A stretch of 64,000 bases of DNA from Clostridia bacterium UC5.1-2E3 (GCA_001304875.1 BBZO01000002.1:62001-126000); one strand, 5' to 3'; shown: positions 48,832-59,041, counted from the stretch's first letter. Translations and numbers: made by a program. The notes: generated by a model from the sequence alone, not told the origin.

Positions 48832-49680
48832 ATGATACGCTATATTCCAAATGCGAAACCGTTTCGGCTGGCGGCAATGAACTGCCACTATATCAAATTT
48901 CCGCTCAGCTATTTTCTTGATCGGGCAGAGGCGTACGGATTCCGCTGTATCGAATTGTTTGGGGCCATGCCGCATTTTTTCATGGATGATGTGGACGAGA
49001 AATTGGTGGAACGGGTGAAGGATGAATGCAGGCGCAGATCTCTGGAGATTGTCAGCCTGTGTCCGGCCCAGGGAGCTTATCCTATGAATATTGCCATTGA
49101 CGAGGCGCAGATACGGAAAAGAACTGTGATGATATTAAAAAAGGCTCTGCGCATTGCGGGAAAGCTTGGGTGTGACACCATGCTGGTTTCTCCCGGATTT
49201 GGATATCATAATCAGAAAAAGGAAATTTCCTGGTCTCACAGCAGAGAGTCACTTAAGGAGCTGGCAAAGGCGGCGGAGGACAGCGGCGTGGTGATTGTCA
49301 TAGAACCACTGACTCCCACGACAGCCAATCTGGTGAATACCAGTAAAGATGCGGCGCGCATGATCACCGAGGTTGGCTCGGAGTATGTGAAGAGTATGAT
49401 GGATATCGGGGTCATGAATTATATGGGTGAGACGGTGGACGACTATTTCCGTAATCTGGGAGATGACTTGAGATATATTCATTTTACTGACGGGCCGGGA
49501 GCGCATGTGGCGCTGGGAGACGGAACGTTTCCGATGGCACAATACCTTGCGGATATTGAGAGAAACGGTTATAAAGGGATACTCTCATTTGAAATCAATG
49601 ACAAGCGGTATCTGTTAAATCCGGATGAGGCCATGGAGAAAAATATACGATGGCTAAAGGAACACGGGCTAAGCAGTTAG
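48832..49680 (+). CDS. Sugar-phosphate isomerase/epimerase (FrlC-like TIM barrel)
   Basis: A 282-residue AP-endonuclease-2 fold epimerase/isomerase. Metal ligands can be placed at Glu in VIVIEPLTPTTANLVNT, Asp in MMDIGVMNY, His in RYIHFTDGPG and Glu in GILSFEIND. The N-terminal RLAAMNCHYIKFPLSYFLDR and the Asn-rich YPMNIAIDEAQIRKR resemble fructoselysine 3-epimerase (FrlC) and related ketose 3-epimerases. 21 bp after double-cupin A and 19 bp before the TRAP genes, so co-transcribed. In this setting it would racemise or epimerise the imported compound or a product; the substrate is unknown. Confidence 0.85.
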   Translation: MIRYIPNAKPFRLAAMNCHYIKFPLSYFLDRAEAYGFRCIELFGAMPHFFMDDVDEKLVERVKDECRRRSLEIVSLCPAQGAYPMNIAIDEAQIRKRTVMILKKALRIAGKLGCDTMLVSPGFGYHNQKKEISWSHSRESLKELAKAAEDSGVVIVIEPLTPTTANLVNTSKDAARMITEVGSEYVKSMMDIGVMNYMGETVDDYFRNLGDDLRYIHFTDGPGAHVALGDGTFPMAQYLADIERNGYKGILSFEINDKRYLLNPDEAMEKNIRWLKEHGLSS

Positions 49681-49699
49681 GACAAAAGGGAGGAGGCTG

Positions 49700-50322
49700 A
49701 TGAATTTGAAGAAGATACTGGAAGGGTACTGTAAATTCACGGATCGTCTGGTGACGGTGTCGTGGAATATCGCGGCGGTTCTGCTGGGACTTCTGACGGC
49801 AGCTCTGGCGGTGCAGATTTTCAGGAGAACCGTCTTAAACTCTCCTATTTTGGTATTGAGGAGGGAGTGACGGCTGCGATTGTATGGTTTGCGGCTCTGG
49901 GGAGCGTGGTGGTGACGAAGGAGAACGGGCATGCACAGGTGGAATTTTTCCTCCGGTTTGTCCCGCGGCCTCTTAAGAAACCGGTGAACTCGCTGGCTTA
50001 TATTTTAGGAGCGTTTGTCAGTGTTCTTATGGTAGAGGGAGGCATCCGGCTCTATAAGGTGCAGAAATTGGCGGTTCCGCAGGGAGGACTTCCCTTCGGA
50101 CGGGTATACTATTATGCACTTCCAATGATTGTGATGGGAATTTTGCTGGTTATGGTCTGTATCAGTCACATGATACGGATTTATATGGACAATGAGAAGG
50201 CGAGAGAGGGGGAGACATCATATGAGTATATGGCTGTATCTGTTGTTGTTTCTGGCATTAATGCTTCTGGATGTACCAATCGCGTTTTCAATGATGACGA
50301 CGACGGCGCTCTATTGCTTTGA
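49700..50322 (+). CDS. dctQ: TRAP transporter small permease (DctQ), frameshifted
   Basis: The four-TM small subunit of a TRAP transporter. Starts MNLKKILEGYCKFTDRLVTV behind GGGAGGAGGC at 49700. The frame breaks near 49848 (one T missing from a five-T run; SPIFGIEEGVTAAIVW restored). As read the ORF ends at 50322, overlapping dctM by 101 bp. Restoring one G in the poly-G at 50208-50212 would end it at TGA 50223-50225. That gives 175 residues, a typical length, and the usual ATGA overlap with dctM. I think the shorter form is correct. HAQVEFFLRF and the RRPLKK-like loop fit the family. Confidence 0.82.
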
Positions 50323-51502
50323 AACCGGCAGCAATTTCAGTTTGTTTGCCAACACGATGTCAAATGCCATGGCCAGCTTTACCATGCTGGCGATTCCCAC
50401 CTTCATCTTTGTGGGATCTTATATGAATCTTCTGGGATTCTCTGACGATATCTTTGCGTTTGCAAAGGCTCTGGTCGGTCATGTGACCGGCGGGCTGGCA
50501 CATGCCAATGTGCTGGCATCCATGATATTTGCAGGCATGAGCGGCAGTGCCATCGCCGACGCGGGCGGTCTGGGCGCCATCGAGGTGAAGGCCATGACGG
50601 AGGCCGGCTATGACGACGGATTTTCTGCGGCCATAACAGCCACCAGTGCCGGCATTGGACCGATTATACCGCCCAGCATCAGTTTCGTCGTATATGGATC
50701 CATGACGTCGATTTCCATACTCACGCTGTTCATGGCGGGATTTGTCCCGGGAGTTCTGATGGGAATCAGCCTTATGATCATGTGTTATATTATGGCGAAG
50801 CGGCATCCGGAGATTGCGCCGAAAACTCCGAGACAGCCGCTTACAGATGCAGTAAAATACGGAATCAAGGCGCTGCCGGCACTTGGCGCTCCGGTTCTTC
50901 TTTTGGGAGGAATGAGCGGAGGTATGTTTACTGCCACGGAGGGCGGCGTGATGGCCTCGGTGTATGTCATATTTTTATCCATTATTTTCCGGAGATTTTC
51001 TGTGAAACGGTTGTGGGAGGTGCTGCGGTCTTCCGTGACGACCACCACTATGGTGCTGTTCATGATGGGAGCAGGGCAGATATTTAACAATATGATTACT
51101 ACCTGTGGGCTGATGGATGAGCTTTTGACAGGAATGATGAATCTGGACAGCCCGTTCCTGGTGCTTCTGGCCCTCGATGCCATTCTTCTGTTTGAGGGAT
51201 GCTTTATGGGAGGTACTTCCATTCTGATTCTGATGACTCCGTTCATTATGAATCTCTCTCTGGAGATGGGATTTGACCTGGTTCATCTGGGAGTGGTGCT
51301 GGTGCTTACCACCATGATCGGAGGCACGACGCCGCCCATGGCTCCGGCACTTTTTACGACCTGCAAATGCTGTAACGTGAGCTTTGAAAAGGCGCTGAAG
51401 CCGGCTTTGATGCTTCTGATTCCGCTGGGTGTACTGCTATTGATGCTTACCTATATTCCGGCGCTCTCGACGATGCTGCCGACCTTTATGGGATTGATGT
51501 AA
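50222..51502 (+). CDS. dctM: TRAP transporter large permease (DctM)
   Basis: The 12-TM ion-coupled permease of the TRAP system, 426 residues, uninterrupted. Family blocks: LALMLLDVPIAFSMM near the N terminus, MASFTMLAIPTFIFVGSYMN, AHANVLASMIFAGMSGSAIAD, and ATSAGIGPIIPPSISFVVYG with the paired GGTTPPMAPALFTTCK at the end. Starts with ATG overlapping the probable dctQ stop; a longer reading from 50192 is inside dctQ. Uses a Na+ gradient by family knowledge. Confidence 0.94.
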   Translation: MSIWLYLLLFLALMLLDVPIAFSMMTTTALYCFETGSNFSLFANTMSNAMASFTMLAIPTFIFVGSYMNLLGFSDDIFAFAKALVGHVTGGLAHANVLASMIFAGMSGSAIADAGGLGAIEVKAMTEAGYDDGFSAAITATSAGIGPIIPPSISFVVYGSMTSISILTLFMAGFVPGVLMGISLMIMCYIMAKRHPEIAPKTPRQPLTDAVKYGIKALPALGAPVLLLGGMSGGMFTATEGGVMASVYVIFLSIIFRRFSVKRLWEVLRSSVTTTTMVLFMMGAGQIFNNMITTCGLMDELLTGMMNLDSPFLVLLALDAILLFEGCFMGGTSILILMTPFIMNLSLEMGFDLVHLGVVLVLTTMIGGTTPPMAPALFTTCKCCNVSFEKALKPALMLLIPLGVLLLMLTYIPALSTMLPTFMGLM

Positions 51503-51522
51503 AAAAGAAGGAGGATACTTTT

Positions 51523-52595
51523 ATGAAGAAAACAATGGCTATGTTACTGGTACTGGGAATGACTTTCTCTTCTTTGGCGGGCTGTGGTTCCGGGGAGACC
51601 GGTGGGCAGCAGAATGTGTCGGACAGTGCTGCGCCGGAGACGACAGCGACATCTGGGCCTACGGCAGAAAAACCCATGATTTTAAAGTTTGGAAATTCCA
51701 GTGCACCCGACAAGCTGGGCAGTGTGGTGATGGAAAATTCTGCGAGAATGTGACGGAGCGCACCGGCGGGGCAGTGAAATGCGAGTGGTACCCGTCCAGC
51801 CAGCTGGGAGGCGGCACGGCACAGATTGAAGCCACCATGGCCAATAATCAGGGAGGAACGGCGACGGCGCTGGATTCTTATTCCACCTGGTGCAACGATC
51901 TGGGAATCCTGTCGGTTCCGTTCCTGTTTGAGGATGCGCAGTCCACGCTGGACTTTATGGCATCGGAGAAGGGCCAGGCGATGCTCGATATGCTGGCCAA
52001 CGACGCCAATTTAAAGGTGCTCAATTACGAGTTTGTCCGTCTTCCCCGCGTGCTGATCTCGACGGCAGATATTACCCATCCGTCGGATTTAAAGGGAAAG
52101 AAGTTCCGTGTGGCCAATATTCCGCTGCAGGCGAAGATGTTTGAATATTGGGGCGGAACGGTCAATCAGATCGGATTTAATGAGTATCCGGAAGCGCTGA
52201 TGCAGGGAGTTGTAAACGCAGGTGAGACCAGCAGCGAGTCGTTTTCCACTTCTAAGTTCCATCTGTATGCGCCGTACATTGCGGAGGTGAATTTCCAGTA
52301 TCCGCTGGACTGCATCGTAATGTCAAATGATATGTATGAGCAGTTGAGCAGTGAGCAGCAGCAGATTCTTTTAGACTGCGCCCAGGAAGCAGCAGACGAG
52401 TACAATGAGAAATGCTATGCGGAGTTTGAGGAATACCGTCCGACCATGATCGAGGAGGGAGCCATTTTCCTGGATATCGACAGACAGGAATGGATCGACA
52501 GCGTGGATGGATTTTATACCCAGCTCAAGGAAGAGAATTTCTTCAATGATCCGGAGCTTCTGGACTATGCGATCAGCCTGAAGGAAGGGCAGTAG
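51523..52595 (+). CDS. dctP: TRAP transporter substrate-binding lipoprotein (DctP), one frameshift
   Basis: The extracytoplasmic receptor of the TRAP system, about 357 residues after repair. Lipoprotein signal with lipobox LAGC near residue 20, a Gln/Thr/Glu linker, then the DctP domain. The break near 51739 is one T lost from TTT (VMENFCENVTERTGG restored). A DctP Arg in LKGKKFRVANIPLQAKM, which in relatives binds a carboxylate, is present. The ligand is thus probably an organic acid. Gly-rich SQLGGGTAQIEATM and the C-terminal helices are normal. Operon ends with a terminator 40 bp later, so HyuA/HyuB are a separate or read-through unit. Confidence 0.9.
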
Positions 52596-52634
52596 GGCTG
52601 GACAGGGCGAAAAATAGCAAAATTTTGCGCCGGC

Positions 52635-52666
52635 GGAGGTCGGTTTTGCTTCCGACCTCCCTTTTT
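52635..52666 (+). terminator. Terminator between dctP and hyuA
   Basis: GGAGGTCGG (52635-52643) / CCGACCTCC (52652-52660) followed by TTTTT. It would set TRAP transcript levels above hydantoinase levels, or fully separate them. No good promoter is seen before hyuA. Confidence 0.85.
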
Positions 52667-52709
52667 GCGCCCAAATTCTGGAAAATACAGGCAGGGAGAG
52701 GTGACAGAT

Positions 52710-54778
52710 ATGAGTTACATGATAGGTGTCGATGTGGGCGGTACATTTACGGATCTTTCCGTGTTTAATGCAGAACGGGATTCCATTTTTAATTATAAAT
52801 TGAGTTCCACCCCCGGCGATCCGTCCCAGGCCATTGTGGACGGTATACAGGCTGTGCTGGAGCTTTTAAATATTCGGGCGGAGGAAATTGCCTACCTGGC
52901 TCATGGGACAACGGTGGCAACCAACGCGCTGATCGAGAAGAAAGGCTCGCGCATCGGGATTATCACGACGGAGGGGATGAAGGATTTGATGGAGATCGGA
53001 TGGCAGAAACGTCCGAATCTTTACGACCTCCTGCGCCCGAAGCCGGTGAGTATTATCCCGCCAGGGTTAAAATGTGAGGTTCCGGAGCGGCTTTTAAGCG
53101 ACGGGTCAATAAAAACGCCGCTTGATGAGGCAGCCACGGTGAAGGTGATCAATTACCTGAAAAAACAGAAAGTGGAAGGGATCGCTGTGTGTACGCTTTT
53201 CAGCTACTTAAATCCCATTCATGAAAACAGGATCAAGGAGCTTATTAAGGAGCATTTCCCGGAGGCATACGTCTCGGTCTCCCATGAGCTGGTCCATGAG
53301 TTCAGAGAGTATTCCAGAATGAGTACGACGGCGTTAAACGCTATCTGGGTCCGGTGATGAAAAAATATGTCCAGCATTTTGAGGAGTCCGTGCGGGAAGT
53401 GGGCGTGAAAGTGAACCCATATGTCACGCAGTCCAATGGCTCCATCATTTCCATCAGTGAGACCATCGACTGTCCCATCAAGACCGCAGTTTCCGGGCCG
53501 TCCGCCGGTGTGATCGGGGCGGCTTACATGGGAGGCCTGTGCGGGCTCGGGAATATTATTACATTTGATATGGGCGGAACCAGTATCGATGTGAGTCTGA
53601 TTGAAAACGGGAAACCCAAGCTCAGCAATGAGCGTCTGGTCGAGGGATATCCGGCGCGGATTCCGATGATTGATATCATAACTCTGGGCGCAGGAGGAGG
53701 CTCCATCGCCAGAATTGACGAGGGCGGAGCATTAAAGGTGGGGCCGCAGAGCGCAGGAGCCACGCCGGGGCCGGCCTGCTACATGCGGGGAGGGGAAGCC
53801 CCCTGTGTGACGGACGCCAACATCGTTCTGGGGAAGCTGAACCAGAAAAAGATTCTGGGAGGACGCATGGAGGTGGATATAGAACTCGCAAAGAAGGCGA
53901 TCCGGGAAAAAATATGCGGCCGTTCATCTCTCACGCTTTCTCAGGCGGCGTCAGGAATCATAAGTGTTGTCAATTCCAATATGATGCGCGCCATCCGCAT
54001 TGTCAGCGTGGAGCGCGGATATGATGCCAGGGATTTTGCTCTGATGGCTTTTGGCGGAGCGGGTCCGCTTCACGCCTGCGAGGTGGCAGGCGAATTGGGC
54101 ATCCGCAGAGTGCTGATCCCGCCGAATCCAGGGACGCTGTGCAGTCTGGGCCTTCTGATGGCGGACACGAAATTTGACCTTTCCCGTTCCCGGATGATGC
54201 TGGCGATTCCCGAAAATATAGAGGCAGTCAATGCAGTTCTCTCAGAAATGGTGGAGGAAGGAAGCGGCCTTCTGGACAAGGAAAAAATCGCGCAGGATAA
54301 ACGAAACTTCACGGCCTCCGTGGACGTGCGGTATGAGAGACAGAATTATGAAATCAACATTCCGTTGGATGACTGTGTGATGACGGAGGAAAGACTGAAA
54401 GAGACACTGCAGAGATTCCACCGGGCACACGAAAAAAATTTCGGGTATTATAACGAGGATTTCCAGGTACAGTTCGTGAATTTCCGCGTTTCTGCCATCG
54501 GAGAGATCGAAAAGCCGGCGCTTAAAGAGCAGCCGCTTAAAGCTTGCGCAGTGCTCCCTGAGCCCCAGGAGGTGAGAAAGGTGCTGTTTGTCGGAAAAGA
54601 GGAGTATCTTGATACCCCGGTTTATGGGCGTGAGGACTTCGTGCCGGGACTTGCGGCGGAAGGCCCCATGATCATCGAACAGATGGACTGCACAACGGTG
54701 ATTCCTCCCGGCTGGAGGGTGCGGGTGGACGGATATATGAATCTGCATGTGGAGCAGGACGGAGGTGGAAAATCATGA
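52710..54778 (+). CDS. hyuA: Hydantoinase/oxoprolinase subunit A (HyuA family), one frameshift
   Basis: The ATP-binding ASKHA-fold subunit of an ATP-dependent amidohydrolase or carboxylase, about 689 residues after repair. The N-terminal IGVDVGGTFTDLSVFNAERD phosphate-binding loop, LAHGTTVATNALIEKKG, GMKDLMEIGWQKRPNLYDLL, the second DMGGTSIDVSLI motif and RMSTTALNAYLGPVMKKY (restored) are typical. The break near 53341 is one C lost. Relatives include N-methylhydantoinase, 5-oxoprolinase, acetophenone carboxylase and acetone carboxylase subunits. All activate a carbonyl by ATP-dependent phosphorylation. It pairs with HyuB through a 4-bp ATGA overlap. The substrate is not deducible. Confidence 0.92.
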
Positions 54779-56529
54779 AAAACTTGAAACAGACCGATCC
54801 GGTGCTGGTGGAAATTGTGGGGAATCTTATGCTCTCCATAGCGGAAGAGACCTGTCTTTCCATAATTAAGAGCGCCTACTCGACTAATATCAAGGAGCGG
54901 CGCGACGTGTCGGCGGCGGTGGTAGGGCCGGAGGGAGACCTGGTGGCACAGGCGGATTACCTACCGATCCATCTGAATGCGTTTCTGACTTTTATTCCCT
55001 ACATATATGATCATTTTGACCGGAAGGGGATTAAGTCCGGCGATATGTTTATCGGAAATGACCCTTATCACGGGGGAGGCAATCATCTGCCCGACATCGT
55101 AGTGGCTATGCCTGTGTTTGGCGGCGGAGAGATCATCGGCTGGATCGTGAACATGGCACACCACTCCGATATCGGAGGGATGGTTCCCGGATCCACCTCC
55201 AGCTATGCTGACAGTATCTTCCAGGAGGGCATACGGATTCCGGTGATACGTATCTGCAATGAGGGGAAATTAAATGAAGATGTGTTCAACCTCCTGCTTG
55301 GAAATACCCGCGTGCGCGAGGAGCGGGAGGGAGATCTGACGGCTCAGATTTCTTCCAACCGCGTGGGCGCCAGAAGGATGGAGGAGGCCTATGAGAAATA
55401 TGGCGAACGGCTTCTTTCATGTATGGAGGAAATGCAGACATACTCCGAGAGGCGGCTGAGGGCGGCCATCGCAAATGTACCGGACGGCGTGTATTCCTAC
55501 ACGGATTATCTGGACGACGGGGGCGATAATGATCCAGATCCGCAGAAGGTATCTGTGGATATCCGGGTGAACGGGGACAGTATTGTGTTTGATTTCACCA
55601 ATACCTGCAAACAGCTGGCAGCTCCGCTTAATATCTCGTATAATACGCTGCTGGCGTCCTGCTTTTATTCGTTGAAAGCACTGTTTGGCGCGGATATACC
55701 GGCCACCAGCGGGATCTTTCGTGTGTTTGATGTGGTGGCTCCTAAAGGCTCGCTTGTGAACCCCATTGATCCGGCACCGTTAGGACTTACCATTAACGCG
55801 GCCCAGCGGCTCCCCGATGTGATTTTCGGTGCGCTGGCCGACGTGGCAGGAGATCGGGCTATGGCCGGCTGCAACAGCACATGCCAGACTACCGTGTTCA
55901 CGAGGGAGGATCCGAAACGTCCAGGCAGTACGCTGATCTGCCATGAGGCCATCGCTGGAGGTTCGGGAGCCAGCCGGTGGGCGGACGGTCTGAGCGCCGT
56001 GCAGGTTCATATGACCAATACCTCCAACATGCCCATCGAGGCCATGGAGACAGAATTTCCAATTCTGATGATAAAGAAATATGCGCTTCGCACGGACAGC
56101 GGAGGAGCCGGCAGATTCCGGGGAGGTCTGGGCATTGACCGGGAATTTGAGATGCTGATGGACGGTATTTCCTGCAAAGCTACTGGAGACCGGCAGAAAT
56201 ACGCTCCCTACGGATTGGACGGTGGACACGAGGGGGCTACCGGAGCTTTTTACAGGGAACGGGACGGCATTCGCATAAGACTTCCTGGAAAGAGTACGGG
56301 AAATAAGATGGAAAAGGGAGAAATTCTGGTGGCGCTGACACCGGGAGCCGGAGGATTCGGAGATCCGAAGCTGAGGGAGCCGGAAAGGGTGCTGGCAGAT
56401 GTGGCGGATGGTTATGTATCTCTGGAGTCAGCCCGCCGGGATTATGGTGTGGTTGTCCTGAGGGATGCGGACGGAATCTGCGCTCTGGATGCCGAGGCAA
56501 CCAGAGCGCTCCGAGAAGAGTCTGTATAA
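54775..56529 (+). CDS. hyuB: Hydantoinase/oxoprolinase subunit B (HyuB family)
   Basis: The B subunit that carries the hydrolytic/metal centre, 584 residues and an uninterrupted frame. Conserved blocks: IAEETCLSIIKSAYSTNIKE and RRDVSAAVVGPEGDLVAQAD, GDMFIGNDPYHGGGNHLPDI with HHSDIGGMVPGS, and the C-terminal RTDSGGAGRFRGGLGIDREF and GGFGDP. The set is that of HyuB/acetophenone carboxylase beta-like proteins. It overlaps HyuA by 4 bp. With HyuA it should open a cyclic amide or imide ring, or carboxylate a ketone, at the cost of ATP. Confidence 0.93.
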   Translation: MKNLKQTDPVLVEIVGNLMLSIAEETCLSIIKSAYSTNIKERRDVSAAVVGPEGDLVAQADYLPIHLNAFLTFIPYIYDHFDRKGIKSGDMFIGNDPYHGGGNHLPDIVVAMPVFGGGEIIGWIVNMAHHSDIGGMVPGSTSSYADSIFQEGIRIPVIRICNEGKLNEDVFNLLLGNTRVREEREGDLTAQISSNRVGARRMEEAYEKYGERLLSCMEEMQTYSERRLRAAIANVPDGVYSYTDYLDDGGDNDPDPQKVSVDIRVNGDSIVFDFTNTCKQLAAPLNISYNTLLASCFYSLKALFGADIPATSGIFRVFDVVAPKGSLVNPIDPAPLGLTINAAQRLPDVIFGALADVAGDRAMAGCNSTCQTTVFTREDPKRPGSTLICHEAIAGGSGASRWADGLSAVQVHMTNTSNMPIEAMETEFPILMIKKYALRTDSGGAGRFRGGLGIDREFEMLMDGISCKATGDRQKYAPYGLDGGHEGATGAFYRERDGIRIRLPGKSTGNKMEKGEILVALTPGAGGFGDPKLREPERVLADVADGYVSLESARRDYGVVVLRDADGICALDAEATRALREESV

Positions 56530-56530
56530 A

Positions 56531-57459
56531 TCAGATCAGAAGTTGCAGATGACCCGCCGCCTCTTTCTGGCGGAGATATTCGTAGAGGGATTCCTCAAAC
56601 AGCTGAAGGCAGGATTCATATCCGGTGCGGGGAATACGATGGGTCAGCATGTAGCAGGTTCTGGGCGGCGGCGGACTGGTGAGCCGGTGGAGAGATACAT
56701 TGCAGGAGGACTGGAGAAACAGGGCCAGCGACATGGGAACCACGCACCATAGATCATTGGGTGTCTGGTAAAACTGTTCCACCAGAGGGCCGTCGCCCAT
56801 GCCGATAGCGGGGGAGCTGAAGTAGCCGAACCACTGGTTCCTCCAATGGATGTAGGTCTGGGAGTATTGAAACAGGAGTTCCTTTTCTGCGTTTAAATCT
56901 CCGGGGCGGACCGGTTCGCCGAAGGTGCCGGGAGCCGTGGGAGAGCTGCTGCTTAAGACGACTACATTTTCCTCCGTAAGGAGAGGTTTGTTGATGACGT
57001 TGCTGTAGACGGAGGGCAGAACGGAAAAGCCCAGATCCAGCTCACGGTTTTCCAGGGCCGGATAGAGGGCGGCGGACTGCATGGATTTTATCATTAAACG
57101 GATTTGCCCCGAGTTTTTCTGAAATATTTTCTGGAGAAGCTCGGGAAACAGGTACTGGATCAGGCTGGGGACAGAGCGACATAGAAGGAGCGGCTTCCAT
57201 GCATGGTGTGAAGCTCCTGGGTCTCTGCCCACAGGGCGGTCCATCGCTCTGCAATATGGATAAAATCATGGCCGAAGGGCGTGAGCTCCAGTGTGCGGTG
57301 CCCCTTCTGGCGGGTGAACAGGGTGGCGTTCAGCTCCTTTTCCAGCATATTGAGCCGGTGGCTTAGGGTGGACTGGGACATATAGAGTGCGCTGGCAGCC
57401 TTGGAGAGATTGCGTTTTTCCACCAGTGCGAGAAAAATATTGATATCCTGCTGTGTCAT
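56531..57459 (-). CDS. LysR family regulator of the catabolic island, one frameshift
   Basis: An LTTR of about 309 residues after repair. The N-terminal HTH is NLSKAASALYMSQSTLSHRL followed by NMLEKELNATLFTRQKGHRT; the effector domain starts at RSFYVALSPSLIQYLF (restored). The break at 57167-57170 is one C lost from a five-C run (minus strand). It is convergent with hyuB (1 bp apart) and divergent from the double-cupin pair at 57546, with 86 bp between the starts. This is the usual LTTR control position. It likely senses an intermediate of the pathway and controls the cupin genes and perhaps the rest of the island. Confidence 0.88.
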
Positions 57460-57545
57460 TTATGTAAGCTCCTTTCCGCATGTCATTTTATCCTGTATCT
57501 TATTGTACCACAAATTCAGTCAAACGGCAGGGAGGTGTCGTATTT

Positions 57546-58277
57546 ATGATTCAAATTGACAAGATGTGCAAAGAAAATAATGTTTCAAGTATTCCGCTTC
57601 TTGAGGGGAGCTGTGACCGTGTGAGTCTTTCCCGTGTGGAAGTGCGGCCGGGGAATATGTGGGAACCGGAGCTTTATCCGTTTCCGGAAACGACACAGAT
57701 GATTTTGTTTCTAAGAGGAAAGGGATATGTGGCTGCAGATAAAAAGGCTTATAATATCTGCGGACCGGCGCTCTTTGTTCCTGGATTCGACCGGGAGAAG
57801 GTACGGGTGAGTGCGGCGGGTGGGCCGCTTGTCTGTCTTCGCATTGTCAGCCGGATGAATGAGGAGGACTGTGCACAGATAAAGAAAAGCCATATGGTAT
57901 TTCCACGGTTCAGACCATTTTCGCAGGCGTGGGAGCATACCATGAATACGATTGATGATCCTGGATCGAATACGAGAGCCTTTGTGCTGATCGAGAACAG
58001 AAAGCTGGGGGCGAATAATATGGGGATTTTTCGTTCGGAGCCTGGGATCGCGAAAATTAATGCAGATATCCTCCCAGCCTATGATCAGTTTGTCATAGGA
58101 CTGGAGGGAGCATGCTGTACGCTTTATGCCGGAAATGAATCCGCCGCTTTTGGTGAGGGAGATGTGGCATTTATCCCTAGAAACACGGAATTTCGCTTTG
58201 ACTGCGGGGAGAGCGGAAGGATTCACCATCTGTGGTACAGCTTAAACCGTGCCTATGATCAGGACAGGGAGGGATAA
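57546..58277 (+). CDS. Double-cupin protein B of the catabolic island
   Basis: A 243-residue soluble protein paralogous to the ones at 48055 and 58280. The N-terminal cupin has the motif WEPELYPFPETTQMILFLRG and FVPGFDREKVRV. The centre has VFPRFRPFSQAWEHTMNTID with GSNTRAFVLIENR; the C-terminal cupin has YDQFVIGLEGACC and HHLWYSL. The His-rich metal site of the second cupin is mostly absent (LPAYDQFV), so it may be non-catalytic or bind a ligand. ATG 57546 follows GGGAGGTG. Two bases separate its stop from the next start, so the pair is translated together. Confidence 0.72.
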   Translation: MIQIDKMCKENNVSSIPLLEGSCDRVSLSRVEVRPGNMWEPELYPFPETTQMILFLRGKGYVAADKKAYNICGPALFVPGFDREKVRVSAAGGPLVCLRIVSRMNEEDCAQIKKSHMVFPRFRPFSQAWEHTMNTIDDPGSNTRAFVLIENRKLGANNMGIFRSEPGIAKINADILPAYDQFVIGLEGACCTLYAGNESAAFGEGDVAFIPRNTEFRFDCGESGRIHHLWYSLNRAYDQDREG

Positions 58278-58279
58278 AA

Positions 58280-59041
58280 ATGAGTATAAGGCTTTTAAAG
58301 GGCGGCTCTATTGTGCCGCATTTCGATGAAAACGGTCTGTCCCATGAACCCATGATGGCAGACGCCAATCCGGAGGCCAGGCTTTATGAATGCGTGCTCC
58401 GGGCCGGAGCGACCTGGGAACCGGAGCTGTTTGGATTCCGGGAGAAGATTCAGATGTTTTTCTTTACAGGCGGAGACGGATACATAGAGGCCGAGACGCA
58501 GGTATGGAACATTGAACAGGGAGTCTTTGTACCCGACTATGACAGGGAGCGGATTGTCATACGGGCGGGGGATGAGGACGTTCATTTCCTTCATATTATA
58601 GGAGATTTGAACGATTATGACAGAAAGACTATGTCCAGATGGTGCATCAAGCTTCCGCGTTTCAGAAATTTTGAACAGTGTGTGCAGTATACAGAAGGGT
58701 TTACCGGAGATGCGGGTTCCAACGTAACTTCCCGTCTTCTGATCGAGGGACGTGCGTTCGGCCGCTGGAGTATGGGATGGAACCATGGGGAAGGCCCTAC
58801 ATTCATTGGCGAGCATATTCATAAGCACCTGGTTCAGTGGTATTATGTGCTTCCGGACGGCTTTTTTACTTATATCGCTGGAGGAAAGAAAGAGGATATG
58901 GAGCCGGGATCGCTGTCTTACACGGAAGAGAATACCTATCATGGCTCCATGTCGCCGGTGGGAAAAAGGATTAACTATATCTGGCTGGAGCTGGCCACAA
59001 ATGGGTATCCGGAGGGGCCGGATGGATTCCCGGGGCTATAA
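58280..59041 (+). CDS. Double-cupin protein C of the catabolic island
   Basis: A 253-residue paralog of the other two double cupins and the one with the best metal site. The second cupin has GEHIHKHLVQWYYVLPDG, where HxHxH plus Gln resembles a cupin metal site, and ends YIWLELATNG. The first cupin keeps WEPELFGFREKIQMFFFTGG and FVPDYDRERIVIRAG. The centre has KLPRFRNFEQCVQYTEGFTG with GSNVTSRLLIEGRAFG. It is most likely the enzymatically active member, perhaps an isomerase or hydrolase acting on the product of HyuAB; the others could be regulatory or structural partners. Inference only. Confidence 0.72.
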   Translation: MSIRLLKGGSIVPHFDENGLSHEPMMADANPEARLYECVLRAGATWEPELFGFREKIQMFFFTGGDGYIEAETQVWNIEQGVFVPDYDRERIVIRAGDEDVHFLHIIGDLNDYDRKTMSRWCIKLPRFRNFEQCVQYTEGFTGDAGSNVTSRLLIEGRAFGRWSMGWNHGEGPTFIGEHIHKHLVQWYYVLPDGFFTYIAGGKKEDMEPGSLSYTEENTYHGSMSPVGKRINYIWLELATNGYPEGPDGFPGL

